DNA of 64,000 nt, taken from Nostoc sp. FACHB-892 (GTDB lineage Bacteria > Cyanobacteriota > Cyanobacteriia > Cyanobacteriales > Nostocaceae). Where the stretch lies: contig NZ_JACJTR010000023.1 of assembly GCF_014698795.1 (NCBI RefSeq), positions 53,386-117,385 on the forward strand, given 5' to 3'. Below are positions 53,093-62,933 of this stretch, piece after piece; positions within the stretch are counted from its first letter, which is position 1, and every line of letters begins with the position of its first letter. The notes under the pieces are model-generated. The model was not told the origin of the DNA. It ran no database searches and saw only the letters and a list, made by a program, of their open reading frames with translations. The position numbers and the translations under genes were made by a program.

Positions 53093-54763
53093 CTATTCTG
53101 GCAACACTCCGGCAAACTTCAGAAAATCACGAATCGAGCGAATTTCACCACCATTTGGCAGCTTCACACCTTTGGAGGGGTTCCAAAGATGATCGTCGTC
53201 ACTATCATGTTCATGCTCGTTGAGGTATGAGGATGGGTCATTCTGCATTAAACCAATGATGGTTTCAGCAACAATGCGGCTACCAACTTCGCCCAAAGAG
53301 TCGCCATTAGCACGCACTTCAGATTCCTTGAGGACGTAATACCACGCTGGAGTCTTTTCTAAAAAAGGTTCAAGGGCTTGATTCAATTCTGGTGAATTGT
53401 CTTGTTGAAGTTCCTCAACTGTCAGTTTTTTGATACCTAGTTTGTCAGCTAGGCTCTGTCCGGTGGGAATACTGAGGAAATATCCACGCAGTAGATTCCG
53501 TTTAGCAAGGTGCTTCAGAAGTTCTTGAATAGGAGGTTGGGCATCGTTGCCTTCATTAATCAGATCCGACAAAGGAAATGCAAGATGCGTGTCGATTTTT
53601 CGCGCAGAATTTTTCTGCCTTTTGGCAGCGTTTTCTTCGTCAACAAAGCGATCCCACTCAATAATCCAGTTAAAAGGAAGAGTGTTAAACGGGCTAGGGG
53701 CTGGTGGGCTGCCTAGATTACCTCTTCCTGTAAACTGAAAAAGTAACCTGAACGTTGAGTTTGGAAAGTTGCGGTTGTAGTCATAAAAAGCTCGCACCAT
53801 ACTGTGTCCAAAACGGTAAGCTGCAACGGAGAATTCTAGAGGCATGAAAAGATTTCCATTCCGGGGATGGTAGAATTTCAGCCCGTCGCTGAGGATGCTG
53901 TCCACTGTCCCGCTTACAGTCACTGTTTTAAGGAAATCATTGACGACAAGCCACTGGTAGTGCCAACGAACCAGAGTCTGTGCCCGAACAAATAGTGTTT
54001 TATTGTCTTGGGCATTCTGCGGTTCGTTCTGCCGCACCCAGTCAGCTACTGCGTTGTGGAAACGTAGGAAGGCAGTGTGGAACTGTGCCACGATTAGATT
54101 TTCATCGTTGCGACTGTCGCCGATCACAGCTATTCTGTTATTGCGTGGCAAGTCGCGCAATAAATCGTTTTCTGGCGGAATTTTATCTCCAGGAGTCGGG
54201 ACGCCATCAGCATCCTGTTCAGCATTTCCCCCAACTTTCAGTTTTACTGGGTCGTCTTCCTGATAAAAGTCTTTTGCTTGCGTGGGATTTTGAGGGTCTA
54301 GAGTTGGTCCGTCACCATAAACACTATCAAGATCGAAAGTGGGGTGACGCAGATTCTTGAGTTTATCGGTTACAAAGTCAGGTGACAGAGGTGTGAAATC
54401 GTCTTTGGTAATATCAGTTTGAAGGTCTGTGACCGCCTGATCAGTGTTTGCAGTAATATCATGATCGATAAACTGTCCCCAGTAAGTATAAACCGGAGGT
54501 ATTATTGAGTTAGTATCTTCAGATTCAGGGCCTTGTCTGTCAATTATTGCCTCACCTAAAGCTTTGAGTTTCTCAATAATATCTTTGTTGTTCTCTGCTG
54601 GAAGTAGACTGTTTGGATCTCTGGCACTATCTGGGAAGAGATAATCGAAATCTGTTCCCCCATCATTCGCCTCAGTCGTTGACTGACGTAAGCCAATTCT
54701 CTGTTGTGGGGCATTTTGCTTAATATATCCACCGTGACTAAATTCAAAAGGGAGCTTTTGCAT
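53093..54763 (-). CDS. Animal-type haem peroxidase
   Basis: A 556-residue member of the peroxidase-cyclooxygenase superfamily. The distal histidine is in YTYWGQFIDHDITAN. FDLDSVYG is a typical early motif. The proximal histidine is in AYRFGHSMVRAFYDYN. IVAETIIGLMQNDPSSYL lies near the end. There is no signal peptide, so it is probably cytoplasmic. Cyanobacterial relatives include fatty-acid dioxygenases (linoleate-type), but without a fused catalase or P450 domain the reaction here is open. The C-terminus of about 40 residues carries an acidic HEHDSDDDH stretch. Confidence 0.88.
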   Translation of the reverse strand: MQKLPFEFSHGGYIKQNAPQQRIGLRQSTTEANDGGTDFDYLFPDSARDPNSLLPAENNKDIIEKLKALGEAIIDRQGPESEDTNSIIPPVYTYWGQFIDHDITANTDQAVTDLQTDITKDDFTPLSPDFVTDKLKNLRHPTFDLDSVYGDGPTLDPQNPTQAKDFYQEDDPVKLKVGGNAEQDADGVPTPGDKIPPENDLLRDLPRNNRIAVIGDSRNDENLIVAQFHTAFLRFHNAVADWVRQNEPQNAQDNKTLFVRAQTLVRWHYQWLVVNDFLKTVTVSGTVDSILSDGLKFYHPRNGNLFMPLEFSVAAYRFGHSMVRAFYDYNRNFPNSTFRLLFQFTGRGNLGSPPAPSPFNTLPFNWIIEWDRFVDEENAAKRQKNSARKIDTHLAFPLSDLINEGNDAQPPIQELLKHLAKRNLLRGYFLSIPTGQSLADKLGIKKLTVEELQQDNSPELNQALEPFLEKTPAWYYVLKESEVRANGDSLGEVGSRIVAETIIGLMQNDPSSYLNEHEHDSDDDHLWNPSKGVKLPNGGEIRSIRDFLKFAGVLPE

Positions 54764-55169
54764 CGTTTTTTCCTCTACAGTTGATTCATGTGTTGCAAAG
54801 ATTTTTGGATATGATATGACCTCAAGTCAGGTACATAGCAGGCGATCGTTAAGCATGAAATAAAGCATTTCCCTTGCTTTCTTAGGAGTTCGGTAAACCC
54901 CTCTGATATGTCAGTGGAGTTACACCGCGAGCAATTCATACTCAAATAATGACATTTGGGATTTAACGTAACAGTACCCCTGTGGGTACTATTGGCAAGC
55001 AAAAGGTCGAGGCGGTTTGGAATTATGAATGCAATGAAGGGTTACTTCCTTGGGAGCCGTAAAGCGATCGCCTGCAATCATCCAGATTATTTTTCCTGCG
55101 TACAGTTGTGATACAACAAATCATTGCTAGTTCAGTTAAGCTGGCAACAGCAGTTTCATCCTCAAAACA
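54764..55169. other. Divergent intergenic region
   Basis: Contains a perfect 7-bp hairpin AGTACCCCTGTGGGTACT near 54968-54985. A small minus-strand frame (54775-55002) begins MNCSRCNSTDIS at an internal Met, which recalls the zinc-finger start of IS1-type InsA but is not carried further. No gene called. Confidence 0.4.
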
Positions 55170-55955
55170 ATGACAGCAAGTAGTCCCACAATTTTAGCCC
55201 TAGACTTTGATGGAGTCATATGCGACGGACTAATTGAATATTTTGAGGTAGCATGGCATACCTACTGTAAAATTTGGTCTACTGCTAACGACACACCACC
55301 AGATGATTTAGCTTTAAGATTCTATCGCCTGCGACCTGTAATTGAAACGGGTTGGGAAATGCCTGTTTTAATCAAAGCCTTGGTAGATGGAATTCTTGAT
55401 GAGAAAATCCTTCATGAGTGGGCAAGCATCGCCCCAAAACTTTTGTTAAATGACAAGCTACAAGCAAAGGAAATTGCTGCGAAACTAGATAATCAACGAG
55501 ATGAATGGATTACCACCGATTTAGATGGTTGGCTAAGTCTGCATAGATTTTATCCGGGTGTAATAGAAAAAATCAAATTAACTCTCGACGGTGGAGTTAA
55601 GCTATATATTGTGACAACTAAAGAAGGGCGTTTTGTACAGCAGTTGTTGCAACAAGAAGGAGTTAATTTGCCAGCAGCATCAATTTTTGGTAAGGAAGTC
55701 AAGCGTCCTAAATACGAAATTTTGCGAGAACTAAAGCAGGAAGCAGAAAACAAACCAGTTAGTCTCTGGTTTGTAGAAGATAGACTCAAGACATTGCAGT
55801 TAGTCCAACAGCAAACAGACCTTGAAGATGTGAAACTCTTCCTTGCAGACTGGGGTTATAATACCCAAGCTGAACGCGAAACTGCCCAAAATGATCCGCG
55901 AATTCAGTTGTTATCCCTGTCTCAATTTGCCAAAGATTTCTCTGCTTGGCTTTAA
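55170..55955 (+). CDS. HAD superfamily hydrolase
   Basis: A 261-residue protein. The nucleophile motif ILALDFDGVICDG is at the N-terminus. Motif II is LYIVTTKEG, the lysine is in GKEVKRPKYEIL, and the acidic motif is LWFVEDRLKTL. Together these are the four HAD motifs. The cap of about 80 residues is helical. It is cytoplasmic and hydrolyses phosphate esters of unknown identity. It looks like a standard single gene. Confidence 0.85.
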   Translation: MTASSPTILALDFDGVICDGLIEYFEVAWHTYCKIWSTANDTPPDDLALRFYRLRPVIETGWEMPVLIKALVDGILDEKILHEWASIAPKLLLNDKLQAKEIAAKLDNQRDEWITTDLDGWLSLHRFYPGVIEKIKLTLDGGVKLYIVTTKEGRFVQQLLQQEGVNLPAASIFGKEVKRPKYEILRELKQEAENKPVSLWFVEDRLKTLQLVQQQTDLEDVKLFLADWGYNTQAERETAQNDPRIQLLSLSQFAKDFSAWL

Positions 55956-56173
55956 TATATTAAATATGTTGCAATGGGTGGAAGGATACAACAGAAATAA
56001 TTAGCGAATGTAGTAGTTAAACAGTAAGAGAACTCAATGCCTTTTGGGGCAGCGTCCACCAAAGCGATGTTGTCACGAGTAGGTGAAAATGTCGTTTAAT
56101 CTCTATAAACCGACATTTTCACCCACGGGCAACAGCTTCGAGAACACTGCCGTTCCCAGCTAGAATTATTCAG

Positions 56174-56422
56174 CTAGTTTTTATCATCTGTTTGTAGCGC
56201 CTCAAAGCTCTGTGCTAACTTCTGCAATAGTGACTCAATTTCCTCATAGCACTCCTGTGAAGAAAGTTTTCCCAAAGTCTGTAGATTGCACAGATAACAG
56301 ACACGTTGAGAAAATTCTTGAAGATTAGCATTGAATAAAAAGTTTTGAGGCGTAAACTTACCAAGATATTGATAGCGCTCGTGGAGGAAATTGTTTTTAG
56401 TTATCTGATTGTAATCATCCAT
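56174..56422 (-). CDS. Small conserved cyanobacterial protein
   Basis: An 82-residue protein. FLHERYQYLGKFTPQNFLFNANLQEFSQRVCYLCNLQTLGKLSSQECYEEIESLL is helical and regular. I recall similar short cyanobacterial proteins listed as DUF7219, but cannot confirm. There is no metal site other than C-x2-C (CYLC). No membrane segment. Function unknown. Confidence 0.65.
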   Translation of the reverse strand: MDDYNQITKNNFLHERYQYLGKFTPQNFLFNANLQEFSQRVCYLCNLQTLGKLSSQECYEEIESLLQKLAQSFEALQTDDKN

Positions 56423-57150
56423 ATAAAAACCTTCTTAGCGAAAATTGAGGCTTGATTTTTTCAGGTTGTTTTTAAAATTATATCTAGATTACCTGAGGTG
56501 TTCATCACTCTGAGCAGGAAACAGAAAAGTTTCTCTTACTTGGATAAAAAAAAACCGCTAAAGATAGGTCTTTTAGCGGAATTTGAAAAGCACATTGTTT
56601 TTTTATAATCTTAATTCTCTGTGAGTCAACTTGCTATCCTCTTGCTGGATGATTGCTTTAGTATCTAAAGGCTGAAAAAATTACGAACGCCCTTAGCCAA
56701 ACTACATTAAGAAAGGCTGAAAGCAATATAGGACAAGCTTTACCAGCATCAAAGCCATAAACCTCCCCTTTTTTTCGTGTTCTTGACTGGCTGAGAATCA
56801 GCGATGTCTACGACGAGCTACGCCTACGCCACGTTAGACTGTCTGGAACGTCCTAAATTGTGGACCCACAGATTATTTGTCATTATGGTCAAATAATTTG
56901 TCAAGTTCTTCACGCTTGTAAGCTTCGCTCCAGAGGAATCTGATTTTTAACATTTCTGATATGAAACACTAGAAATCACATGAACAATCGATGTAAAAGA
57001 ATTTGGATTGTTGACAATGGCTCTGCCATTTTTTCCAAATAATTTATCGCTATAGAATATAGTAAAGATGAGAAAACAGAAACTTACGTTTTTCAATTTA
57101 GGTGAAATAATAACTCATAACTATTCACTCCTCACTTAACACTTACTTTT
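56423..57150. other. Long intergenic region with an orphan minus-strand terminator
   Basis: About 730 bases with no gene. It holds the terminator at 56546-56580 and a GC-rich dispersed repeat at 56803-56836 (GACGAGCTACGCCTACGCC). The rest is AT-rich. The promoter of the NurA gene must be near its right end. Confidence 0.45.
56546..56580 (-). terminator. Terminator on the minus strand with no gene upstream of it
   Basis: On the minus strand CCGCTAAAAGACCTATCTTT followed by AGCGG makes a stem (CCGCTAAA with TTTAGCGG), with nine T after it. No minus-strand gene lies between it and 57150, so it would end a non-coding transcript. Confidence 0.8.
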
Positions 57151-58326
57151 ATGCTTGACCTGACAAAACTGGCGCGACAAATGCAGGGTTTAAGTCAGCA
57201 TCTTACTTTAGAAGCTGCTGCCAGTCGCCAGCGTTTAGAATTGGCGCAACAACATCTTAAAAATGCTTACGAGTGTCAACAAGATTTAATCGATCGCCAG
57301 GAAAAATGGCGCGATCGCATTCTCTTTGCTAATGCTACCCCAATTGAGCCGTTAAAAACCTGCATTGATATCCCAGTTCCCCCAAAAATTCATACTGTCA
57401 TCGCTACCGATGGTTCGCAAATTGCCCCCAACCATCACGAAATTGCTTATTGCTATCTCCTAAATATCGGCAGAGTCGTCTTACACTACGGGCAAAATCG
57501 TCATCCGTTACTCGATAGTTTGCCAGAGGTATTTTATCGCCCTGAAGATTTATATATGTCTCGGCAGTGGGGAATTAGAACCGAAGAATGGATGAGTTTT
57601 CGCCGCACTGCTTCAGAAACAACGGTATTGGCAGAACTTGCGTGTGCAGCGAAAGGGGAAGCACCAGCATTGGCGATGGTAGATGGTTCCTTAATTTACT
57701 GGTTCTTAGAACAATTGCCGATGGATGCACGCGATCGCATTTTACCCCCTATCCTAGAAGCTTGGCAGCAGATGCGTGATGCTCAAATTCCGTTGATGGG
57801 CTATCTTAGCGCCTCTCGCAGCATCGAAACAATGAACTTTTTACGGTTGTTAGCTTGTCCTCATCAAGTGCCAGACTGTAAAACTTATTGCCCAAATCAG
57901 CTAGAAAAAGTAGCTTGTAAAATTTTTGAACAGTTGCGAGATACTTCTGTTTGGGCAACCCGACTCAAGCCAGGACAACGCAGTACCCTGTGGCGCAGTA
58001 ATTCCCCAATTATCGAACTCTACGGAGATCAAAGCATTTATTTTTGCTACGTCCACGTTGGTACGGAAATCGCCCGAATCGAAGTTCCGGCATGGGTAGC
58101 GGATAACACAACCATGCTAGACCAAGCATTGGGGCTAATGTTAGCACAAGTCCAAAAAGGATATGGCTACCCTGTAGCGATCGCAGAAGCCCATAATCAA
58201 GCAGTGGTAAAAGGTGGCGATAGAACGCGTTTCTTTGCCCTCCTAGAACAACAAATGATTAAAGCTGGTCTGAAAAATGTGGGAACTTCCTACAAAGAAG
58301 CCAGAAAGCGCGGCAGTATCGCTTAG
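57151..58326 (+). CDS. NurA-domain nuclease family protein
   Basis: A 391-residue protein. The NurA-type core shows VIATDGSQIAPNHHEIAYCYLLN and ALAMVDGSLIYWFLEQ, with the metal-binding aspartates at about residues 86 and 175. DQALGLMLAQVQKGYGYPVAIAEAHNQAVV and FFALLEQQMIKAG follow. In archaea NurA works with HerA in DNA end resection; in cyanobacteria such a protein stands alone, as here. The N-terminal 70 residues are helical. Nuclease activity is inferred. Confidence 0.85.
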   Translation: MLDLTKLARQMQGLSQHLTLEAAASRQRLELAQQHLKNAYECQQDLIDRQEKWRDRILFANATPIEPLKTCIDIPVPPKIHTVIATDGSQIAPNHHEIAYCYLLNIGRVVLHYGQNRHPLLDSLPEVFYRPEDLYMSRQWGIRTEEWMSFRRTASETTVLAELACAAKGEAPALAMVDGSLIYWFLEQLPMDARDRILPPILEAWQQMRDAQIPLMGYLSASRSIETMNFLRLLACPHQVPDCKTYCPNQLEKVACKIFEQLRDTSVWATRLKPGQRSTLWRSNSPIIELYGDQSIYFCYVHVGTEIARIEVPAWVADNTTMLDQALGLMLAQVQKGYGYPVAIAEAHNQAVVKGGDRTRFFALLEQQMIKAGLKNVGTSYKEARKRGSIA

Positions 58327-58812
58327 GAATTTCCAGAGTTATCTACGGGTCTTGAAATTGGCGATCGCAGCCATCCAAATTCATGGTGTTTACATTTATT
58401 TCTATTAGTAGCACTGACACGCTAGCCGAGCTAGAGATAGCAAAACAGACATAATACCCTGGCAAACAATCTTAAACAGATTAAAGAATTGATGCTGTTA
58501 AGCAACAGGTGCTACCTTTATGTAACACTTCTTATCTTTAATTCAAAATATAAATGTTTACTTTACACCTTTTTTGGGAAACCTTTATTTAGTAGGGAAT
58601 TAAGTTAAAACTAGCTTTTTCAGTAAAAACTAGTAGAAATTTATGGACTCTACTATTAAGTTTATTACGTATTTCCTCGTAAATTAAACACTCTTTAGAG
58701 GAACTGATACTAGATAGTTTTTAGCTCGATAGTATCTTATTAAGATGATTATTAAATTTACGAAAAACGTATTAAATTATTTTACCTAAAAATATTTATA
58801 CCTGAGCAACTG
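58327..58812. other. AT-rich intergenic region upstream of the histidine kinase
   Basis: About 485 bases of AT-rich DNA with A/T tracts and no open frame. It must carry the kinase gene promoter. No repeat seen. Confidence 0.45.
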
Positions 58813-61506
58813 ATGCAATTAGTAGAATCTGAGTACAAACAATCTGAAGAAAAATACTCTCGATTTTTCTCACTTTCTATAGATTTATTGTGTATTGCTA
58901 ATTTTGATGGTTATTTTAACTATTTAAACCCAAAATGGGCACAAACATTAGGTTGGTCAGATGAAGAGCTTATTAGCAAACCCTTTATCGAATTTGTTCA
59001 CCCTGAAGACCGTGAATCCACTATTATTGCAGCCCAAAAAATTACACAATCTGTAGATGCAATCAGCTTTGAGAATCGGTATCTTTGTCGGGATGGTTCT
59101 TACAAATGGCTGTCGTGGAATGCAACTGGCTTCAGTGAAGAAAACTTGATTTATGCAGTAGCTCGTGACATTACTCTTAATAAACAGAATGAGATAGAGT
59201 TACAGAAATCTATACGAGAGCTAGAAGCTTTTAAATTTGCCTTAAATGCCCATTCACTGGTAGCTATTACTGATAAGACTGGAAGAATAACTTATGTTAA
59301 TAACCAATTTTGTGAAATTTCTAAATATTCTAAAGAAGAACTTTTAGGGCAAGATCATCGTATTATCAATTCTGGACATCATACAAAAGAATTTTTTGCA
59401 AATTTATGGAAAACTATTGCTCAAGGAAAAATATGGAAAGGAGAAATTAAAAATAAAGCCAAGGATGGCAGTTTTTATTGGGTAGATACTTTGATCGCCC
59501 CAATGTTGAACCCAGATGGAAAACCCTATCAATATGTATCTATTCGTACAGATATTACACAGCGTAAGCTTTCAGAGTTAGCTTTATTGGAGCGATCGCG
59601 CTTGTCAGTTTTGAGTGCAGAAGTCAGTTTAGCCTTATCTCAAAGTGGTACGCTTCCAGAAATCCTGCAAAACTGTACAAATACTATTTCCCAATATCTT
59701 GATATCGCCTTTGTTTGTATCTGGACATTTGAAAGACAGACAAACCAGCTACAGTTGCAGGCTGGTGTTCATTGTACAGATGTTGCTTGTAGTGCTTTGA
59801 GTGATACCCAAGATTTCCCAAATCACATGGTTTTAGCTAATAATATTATTGGCTTAATGAGTCAAAACCATCAAGCTATTTTTAACGAAGAGCTATCAAT
59901 TAATAACTCAAAAAACCTTCTTGATTCTACATCTTCAATTGTTCGATTTTCTGCTTATCCCCTGATAGTCGAGCAGCAGTTAATTGGTATAATAGCTTTA
60001 TTCAGCAAGCAATTATTTACTGAACCAACTCATAATCTATTAAATTGGATTGCCAATAATATTGCTGTAGCTATTGACCGCATCTTGGCACGAGAAGAAC
60101 TCCTCAGCCGTCGCGAGGCCCTATTACTGCGTCTAGCTAGTCAAATCCGCAGTTCTCTTAACCTAGATATGATCCTAGAAACTGCTGTTAATGAAATTCG
60201 CAGCTTATTACAAATTGATCGTTGCTACTTTCTTTGTTACTTACCGCACCCATCCCAACCAAGCCTGACTATTACCTATGAAGCACGAAATCTTAATTTA
60301 CCAACGATGTTAGGCAGTATTCCACTGCAAAAAAGTACTTTTTTAACAAAAGTACTTCTCTCTCAAGAGCCAATTTGTATCGACAATATTAATAGTAATT
60401 CACATCTTGATTATGATATGCAAGAACTTTTAACTGAGTTTGGCATTACATCTCAACTAATGCTACCAGTTAAGAGTAATTCCGGAGAGATTGGGGCAAT
60501 TGTGTGTAGTCATTGCAGCGGCGATCGCATTTGGACTAACAGTGAAATTAACCTATTAGAAGCTGTTTGTGATCAACTAGCGATCGCCATCGATCATGCA
60601 CAACTTTATACCCAAAGTCGCTCTGCTACTTTAGCTGCTCAAACTCAAGCCACAAAACTCACCGAAACATTGCATAAATTGCAGCAAACTCAATCTCAAC
60701 TGATCCAAAATGAAAAAATGTCTAGCTTAGGACAGTTAGTAGCTGGAGTTGCTCATGAAATCAACAATCCAGTTAACTTTATTCACGGCAACTTAACCTA
60801 TGCTAACGAATACTTTCAAGAGATGTTAACCCTATTGCACCTTTATCAGCAACACTATCCCAACCCCCAGGCAGAAATTCAGGATTTTGCTGAAAAAATT
60901 GATTTAGGATTTATTACCGATGACCTTTCTAAACTCTTATCTTCAATGAATATGGGTACTAATCGTATCCGTGAAATTGTTTTAGGATTGCGAAATTTTT
61001 CCCGTCACGATGAAGCAGAGAAAAAACTAGTTGACATTCATGAAGGAATTGAAAATACACTATTAATTTTGCATCATCGCTGGAAAAACAACGGTATTGG
61101 ATTGGATATATCTATTGTTAAAGAATATGGTACTTTACCCTTAGTTGATTGTTATCCTGGACAGCTTAATCAAGTATTTATGAATGTTTTGACTAATGCA
61201 ATTGATGCTTTAGAAGAGTCAATGTCCAATTTAAAAACAACTGATAAACCGCAAATTATAATTCGGACTGAAATTTTAGATAATAAATTTGTTGTAATCC
61301 GAATTGCTGATAACGGATTAGGAATGGAGGAAAACGTTAGAAAACGGTTATTTGATCCCTTCTTCACAACAAAACAGGTAGGTAAGGGAACAGGACTAGG
61401 ACTATCAATTAGCTACCAAATTGTAGTAGAAAAACATGGTGGAATTTTGAATTGTCTATCAGAACCGGGAAAAGGCACAGAATTCTGGATTGAAATTCCA
61501 ATTTAA
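58813..61506 (+). CDS. PAS-PAS-GAF-GAF hybrid sensor histidine kinase
   Basis: An 897-residue cytoplasmic sensor without membrane helices. Two PAS domains (about 12-135 with LLCIANFDGYFNYLNPKWAQTL; 140-255 with YVNNQFCEISKYSKEELLGQD) are followed by two GAF domains (about 270-425 and 440-600). The second GAF reads RSLLQIDRCYFLCYL, a phytochrome-like start, but I see no clear bilin cysteine. A short coiled coil leads to the dimerisation helix with VAGVAHEINNPVNF (H648). The ATPase region has DNGLGMEE, LFDPFFTTK and GTGLGLSIS. It has no receiver domain, so its response regulator is elsewhere. Confidence 0.93.
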   Translation: MQLVESEYKQSEEKYSRFFSLSIDLLCIANFDGYFNYLNPKWAQTLGWSDEELISKPFIEFVHPEDRESTIIAAQKITQSVDAISFENRYLCRDGSYKWLSWNATGFSEENLIYAVARDITLNKQNEIELQKSIRELEAFKFALNAHSLVAITDKTGRITYVNNQFCEISKYSKEELLGQDHRIINSGHHTKEFFANLWKTIAQGKIWKGEIKNKAKDGSFYWVDTLIAPMLNPDGKPYQYVSIRTDITQRKLSELALLERSRLSVLSAEVSLALSQSGTLPEILQNCTNTISQYLDIAFVCIWTFERQTNQLQLQAGVHCTDVACSALSDTQDFPNHMVLANNIIGLMSQNHQAIFNEELSINNSKNLLDSTSSIVRFSAYPLIVEQQLIGIIALFSKQLFTEPTHNLLNWIANNIAVAIDRILAREELLSRREALLLRLASQIRSSLNLDMILETAVNEIRSLLQIDRCYFLCYLPHPSQPSLTITYEARNLNLPTMLGSIPLQKSTFLTKVLLSQEPICIDNINSNSHLDYDMQELLTEFGITSQLMLPVKSNSGEIGAIVCSHCSGDRIWTNSEINLLEAVCDQLAIAIDHAQLYTQSRSATLAAQTQATKLTETLHKLQQTQSQLIQNEKMSSLGQLVAGVAHEINNPVNFIHGNLTYANEYFQEMLTLLHLYQQHYPNPQAEIQDFAEKIDLGFITDDLSKLLSSMNMGTNRIREIVLGLRNFSRHDEAEKKLVDIHEGIENTLLILHHRWKNNGIGLDISIVKEYGTLPLVDCYPGQLNQVFMNVLTNAIDALEESMSNLKTTDKPQIIIRTEILDNKFVVIRIADNGLGMEENVRKRLFDPFFTTKQVGKGTGLGLSISYQIVVEKHGGILNCLSEPGKGTEFWIEIPI

Positions 61507-61637
61507 ACAGGATTGAATAAGCCCATCAGAAAAATTCTGGCGACTTTACTTTCATTGTTTTAGACTTTGAACCTCTAAAAATGCGATATAGCCTAATCAC
61601 GTGAGGTATATCATAGCCCCCTCCTCGCTTGCGGGGA

Positions 61638-61667
61638 GCAGGGTGGTTTCATACAAACAGAGAAAAA
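61638..61667. repeat. Left 30-bp terminal inverted repeat of the IS
   Basis: Perfect inverted copy of 62784-62813. The core reads GGGTGGTTTCATACAAACAG here and CTGTTTGTATGAAACCACCC on the right. Confidence 0.9.
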
Positions 61668-61714
61668 TAATAATGATTTATAGGGGGTAATGAAACATTT
61701 ACAACAGGCGAAGT

Positions 61715-62760
61715 ATGAATCTGATCGAGCAGTTGCAACAAGTTCCAGACTATCGGCATATCCGAGGAGGAAGACACGAACTATGGTTAGTTTTGTTACT
61801 GATATTACTAGGAGCAATGACGGGGTATTGGGGTTATCGACCACTAGAGGACTTTACTAACGTAAATCGGCAAAGCTTGATTCAAATGTTAGAACTGACA
61901 CCTGATATGAAGTTTCCTTCATACTCGACATTCCGACGGGTACTAAAAACCATCGATTTTCAGCCATTAACAGACTTATTTAATATTTGGGCATTGGCGA
62001 TCGCCTCACCAAAACCAGAGGAAGATTGGCAGTTGATGCTAAGAGCATTCGTTGCACACTGACAGATTATAGTCATATCAGAACTTTATCTCGGTTGTGT
62101 CAGTATTTAGTCACCAACGTGGTGTTGTTGTCCAGATGCAAGCATTTGCTAATAAACAAGTTAGCGAAGTCGCAGTTGTGCAACAGTTAATATCTGAGTT
62201 TACAGGTCAAAGCGTTATGTTTACCCTTGATGCTCTGCACTGTCAAAAAAAACAGTATCGTTGATTATCAATGCTGATAATGATTATTTGATTGGATTGA
62301 AGGAAAACCAGCCTAAACTCTACAAAATGGCTCAAACTCAATTCCTTCAATCACCTCCACTCAGTTGTGCCACAGCTATTGATTCGCGGCATTCAAGAAT
62401 CGTCAAACGCACTTGCCAAGTATTTGCAGTTCCAGAATCACTTCCAAATCAATGGGCTGGACTCAAAACATTTGTTGTTGTCGAGCGTCAGGGTGAACGC
62501 GATCGCCAACCATTTCATGAATATCAGTTTTAAATTTGTAGTCAACATCTCGAAGCTCAACAATTGCTTGCTGATACTCAAGGACACTGGGGAATTGAAA
62601 ATCGACTACACTGAGTCAAAGATGTTACTTTTTCCGAAGATTTTCCACTGCGTCGTGGTTGCAATGCTCTTGTTAATTGGGCAATTTTGCACAGCTTTTT
62701 CATTACGATATGATCGCCAGATTTTTTGGTTTCCGAACTATCCCTCAAGCACAACGTGCC
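61715..62760 (+). pseudogene. ISAs1-family transposase, broken by frameshifts and a stop
   Basis: The first part is intact to about 62035 (NLIEQLQQVPDYRHIRGGRH, then LLILLGAMTGYWGYRPLEDF, the DDE_Tnp_1-associated domain). The frame then shifts: AVDAKSIRCTLTDY, then VVVQMQAFANKQVSEVAVVQ, then FTLDALHCQKK (a DDE aspartate), then INADNDYLIGLKENQPKL in another frame. The last part reads HWGIENRLH, stop, VKDVTFSED. At least three frameshifts and one in-frame stop; not functional. Confidence 0.9.
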
Positions 62761-62783
62761 TTATCCAACCAACTCCAAAAGGT

Positions 62784-62813
62784 TTTTTCTCTGTTTGTAT
62801 GAAACCACCCTGC
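62784..62813. repeat. Right 30-bp terminal inverted repeat of the IS
   Basis: Perfect inverted copy of 61638-61667. It lies about 25 bases beyond the transposase remnant and is followed by a GC-rich hairpin-type repeat. Confidence 0.9.
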
Positions 62814-62933
62814 CCTTCCCTGCAAGGGAAGGGGGTTGGGGGTGGGGTTCTTGTACCTCACAAGGGCTGAAAATTGCAATAATATTACATTACATTACAT
62901 TGACTTTACAGTGGGATGATTTGGCTTATTTAG

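Larger units (their letters stand above)
61602..62858. mobile_element. ISAs1-like insertion sequence, inactive
   Basis: GTGAGGTA (61602-61609) and TACCTCAC (62851-62858) face each other at the outside. Inside lie perfect 30-bp inverted repeats at 61638-61667 and 62784-62813 (core GCAGGGTGGTTTCATACA). Between these and the outer ends are hairpin-forming GC-rich stretches on both sides. The middle holds a broken transposase gene. The repeats fit the ends of a complete but dead element. No flanking direct duplication is obvious. Confidence 0.8.

Noticed and set aside
53980..54360. Long plus-strand frames opposite the haem peroxidase
   Set aside because: Shadows of a gene whose histidine motifs are clear on the minus strand.
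54775..55002. Small frame with MNCSRCNSTDIS, possible IS1-type zinc finger
   Set aside because: Only the first dozen residues fit; no second cysteine pair in place and no partner frame.
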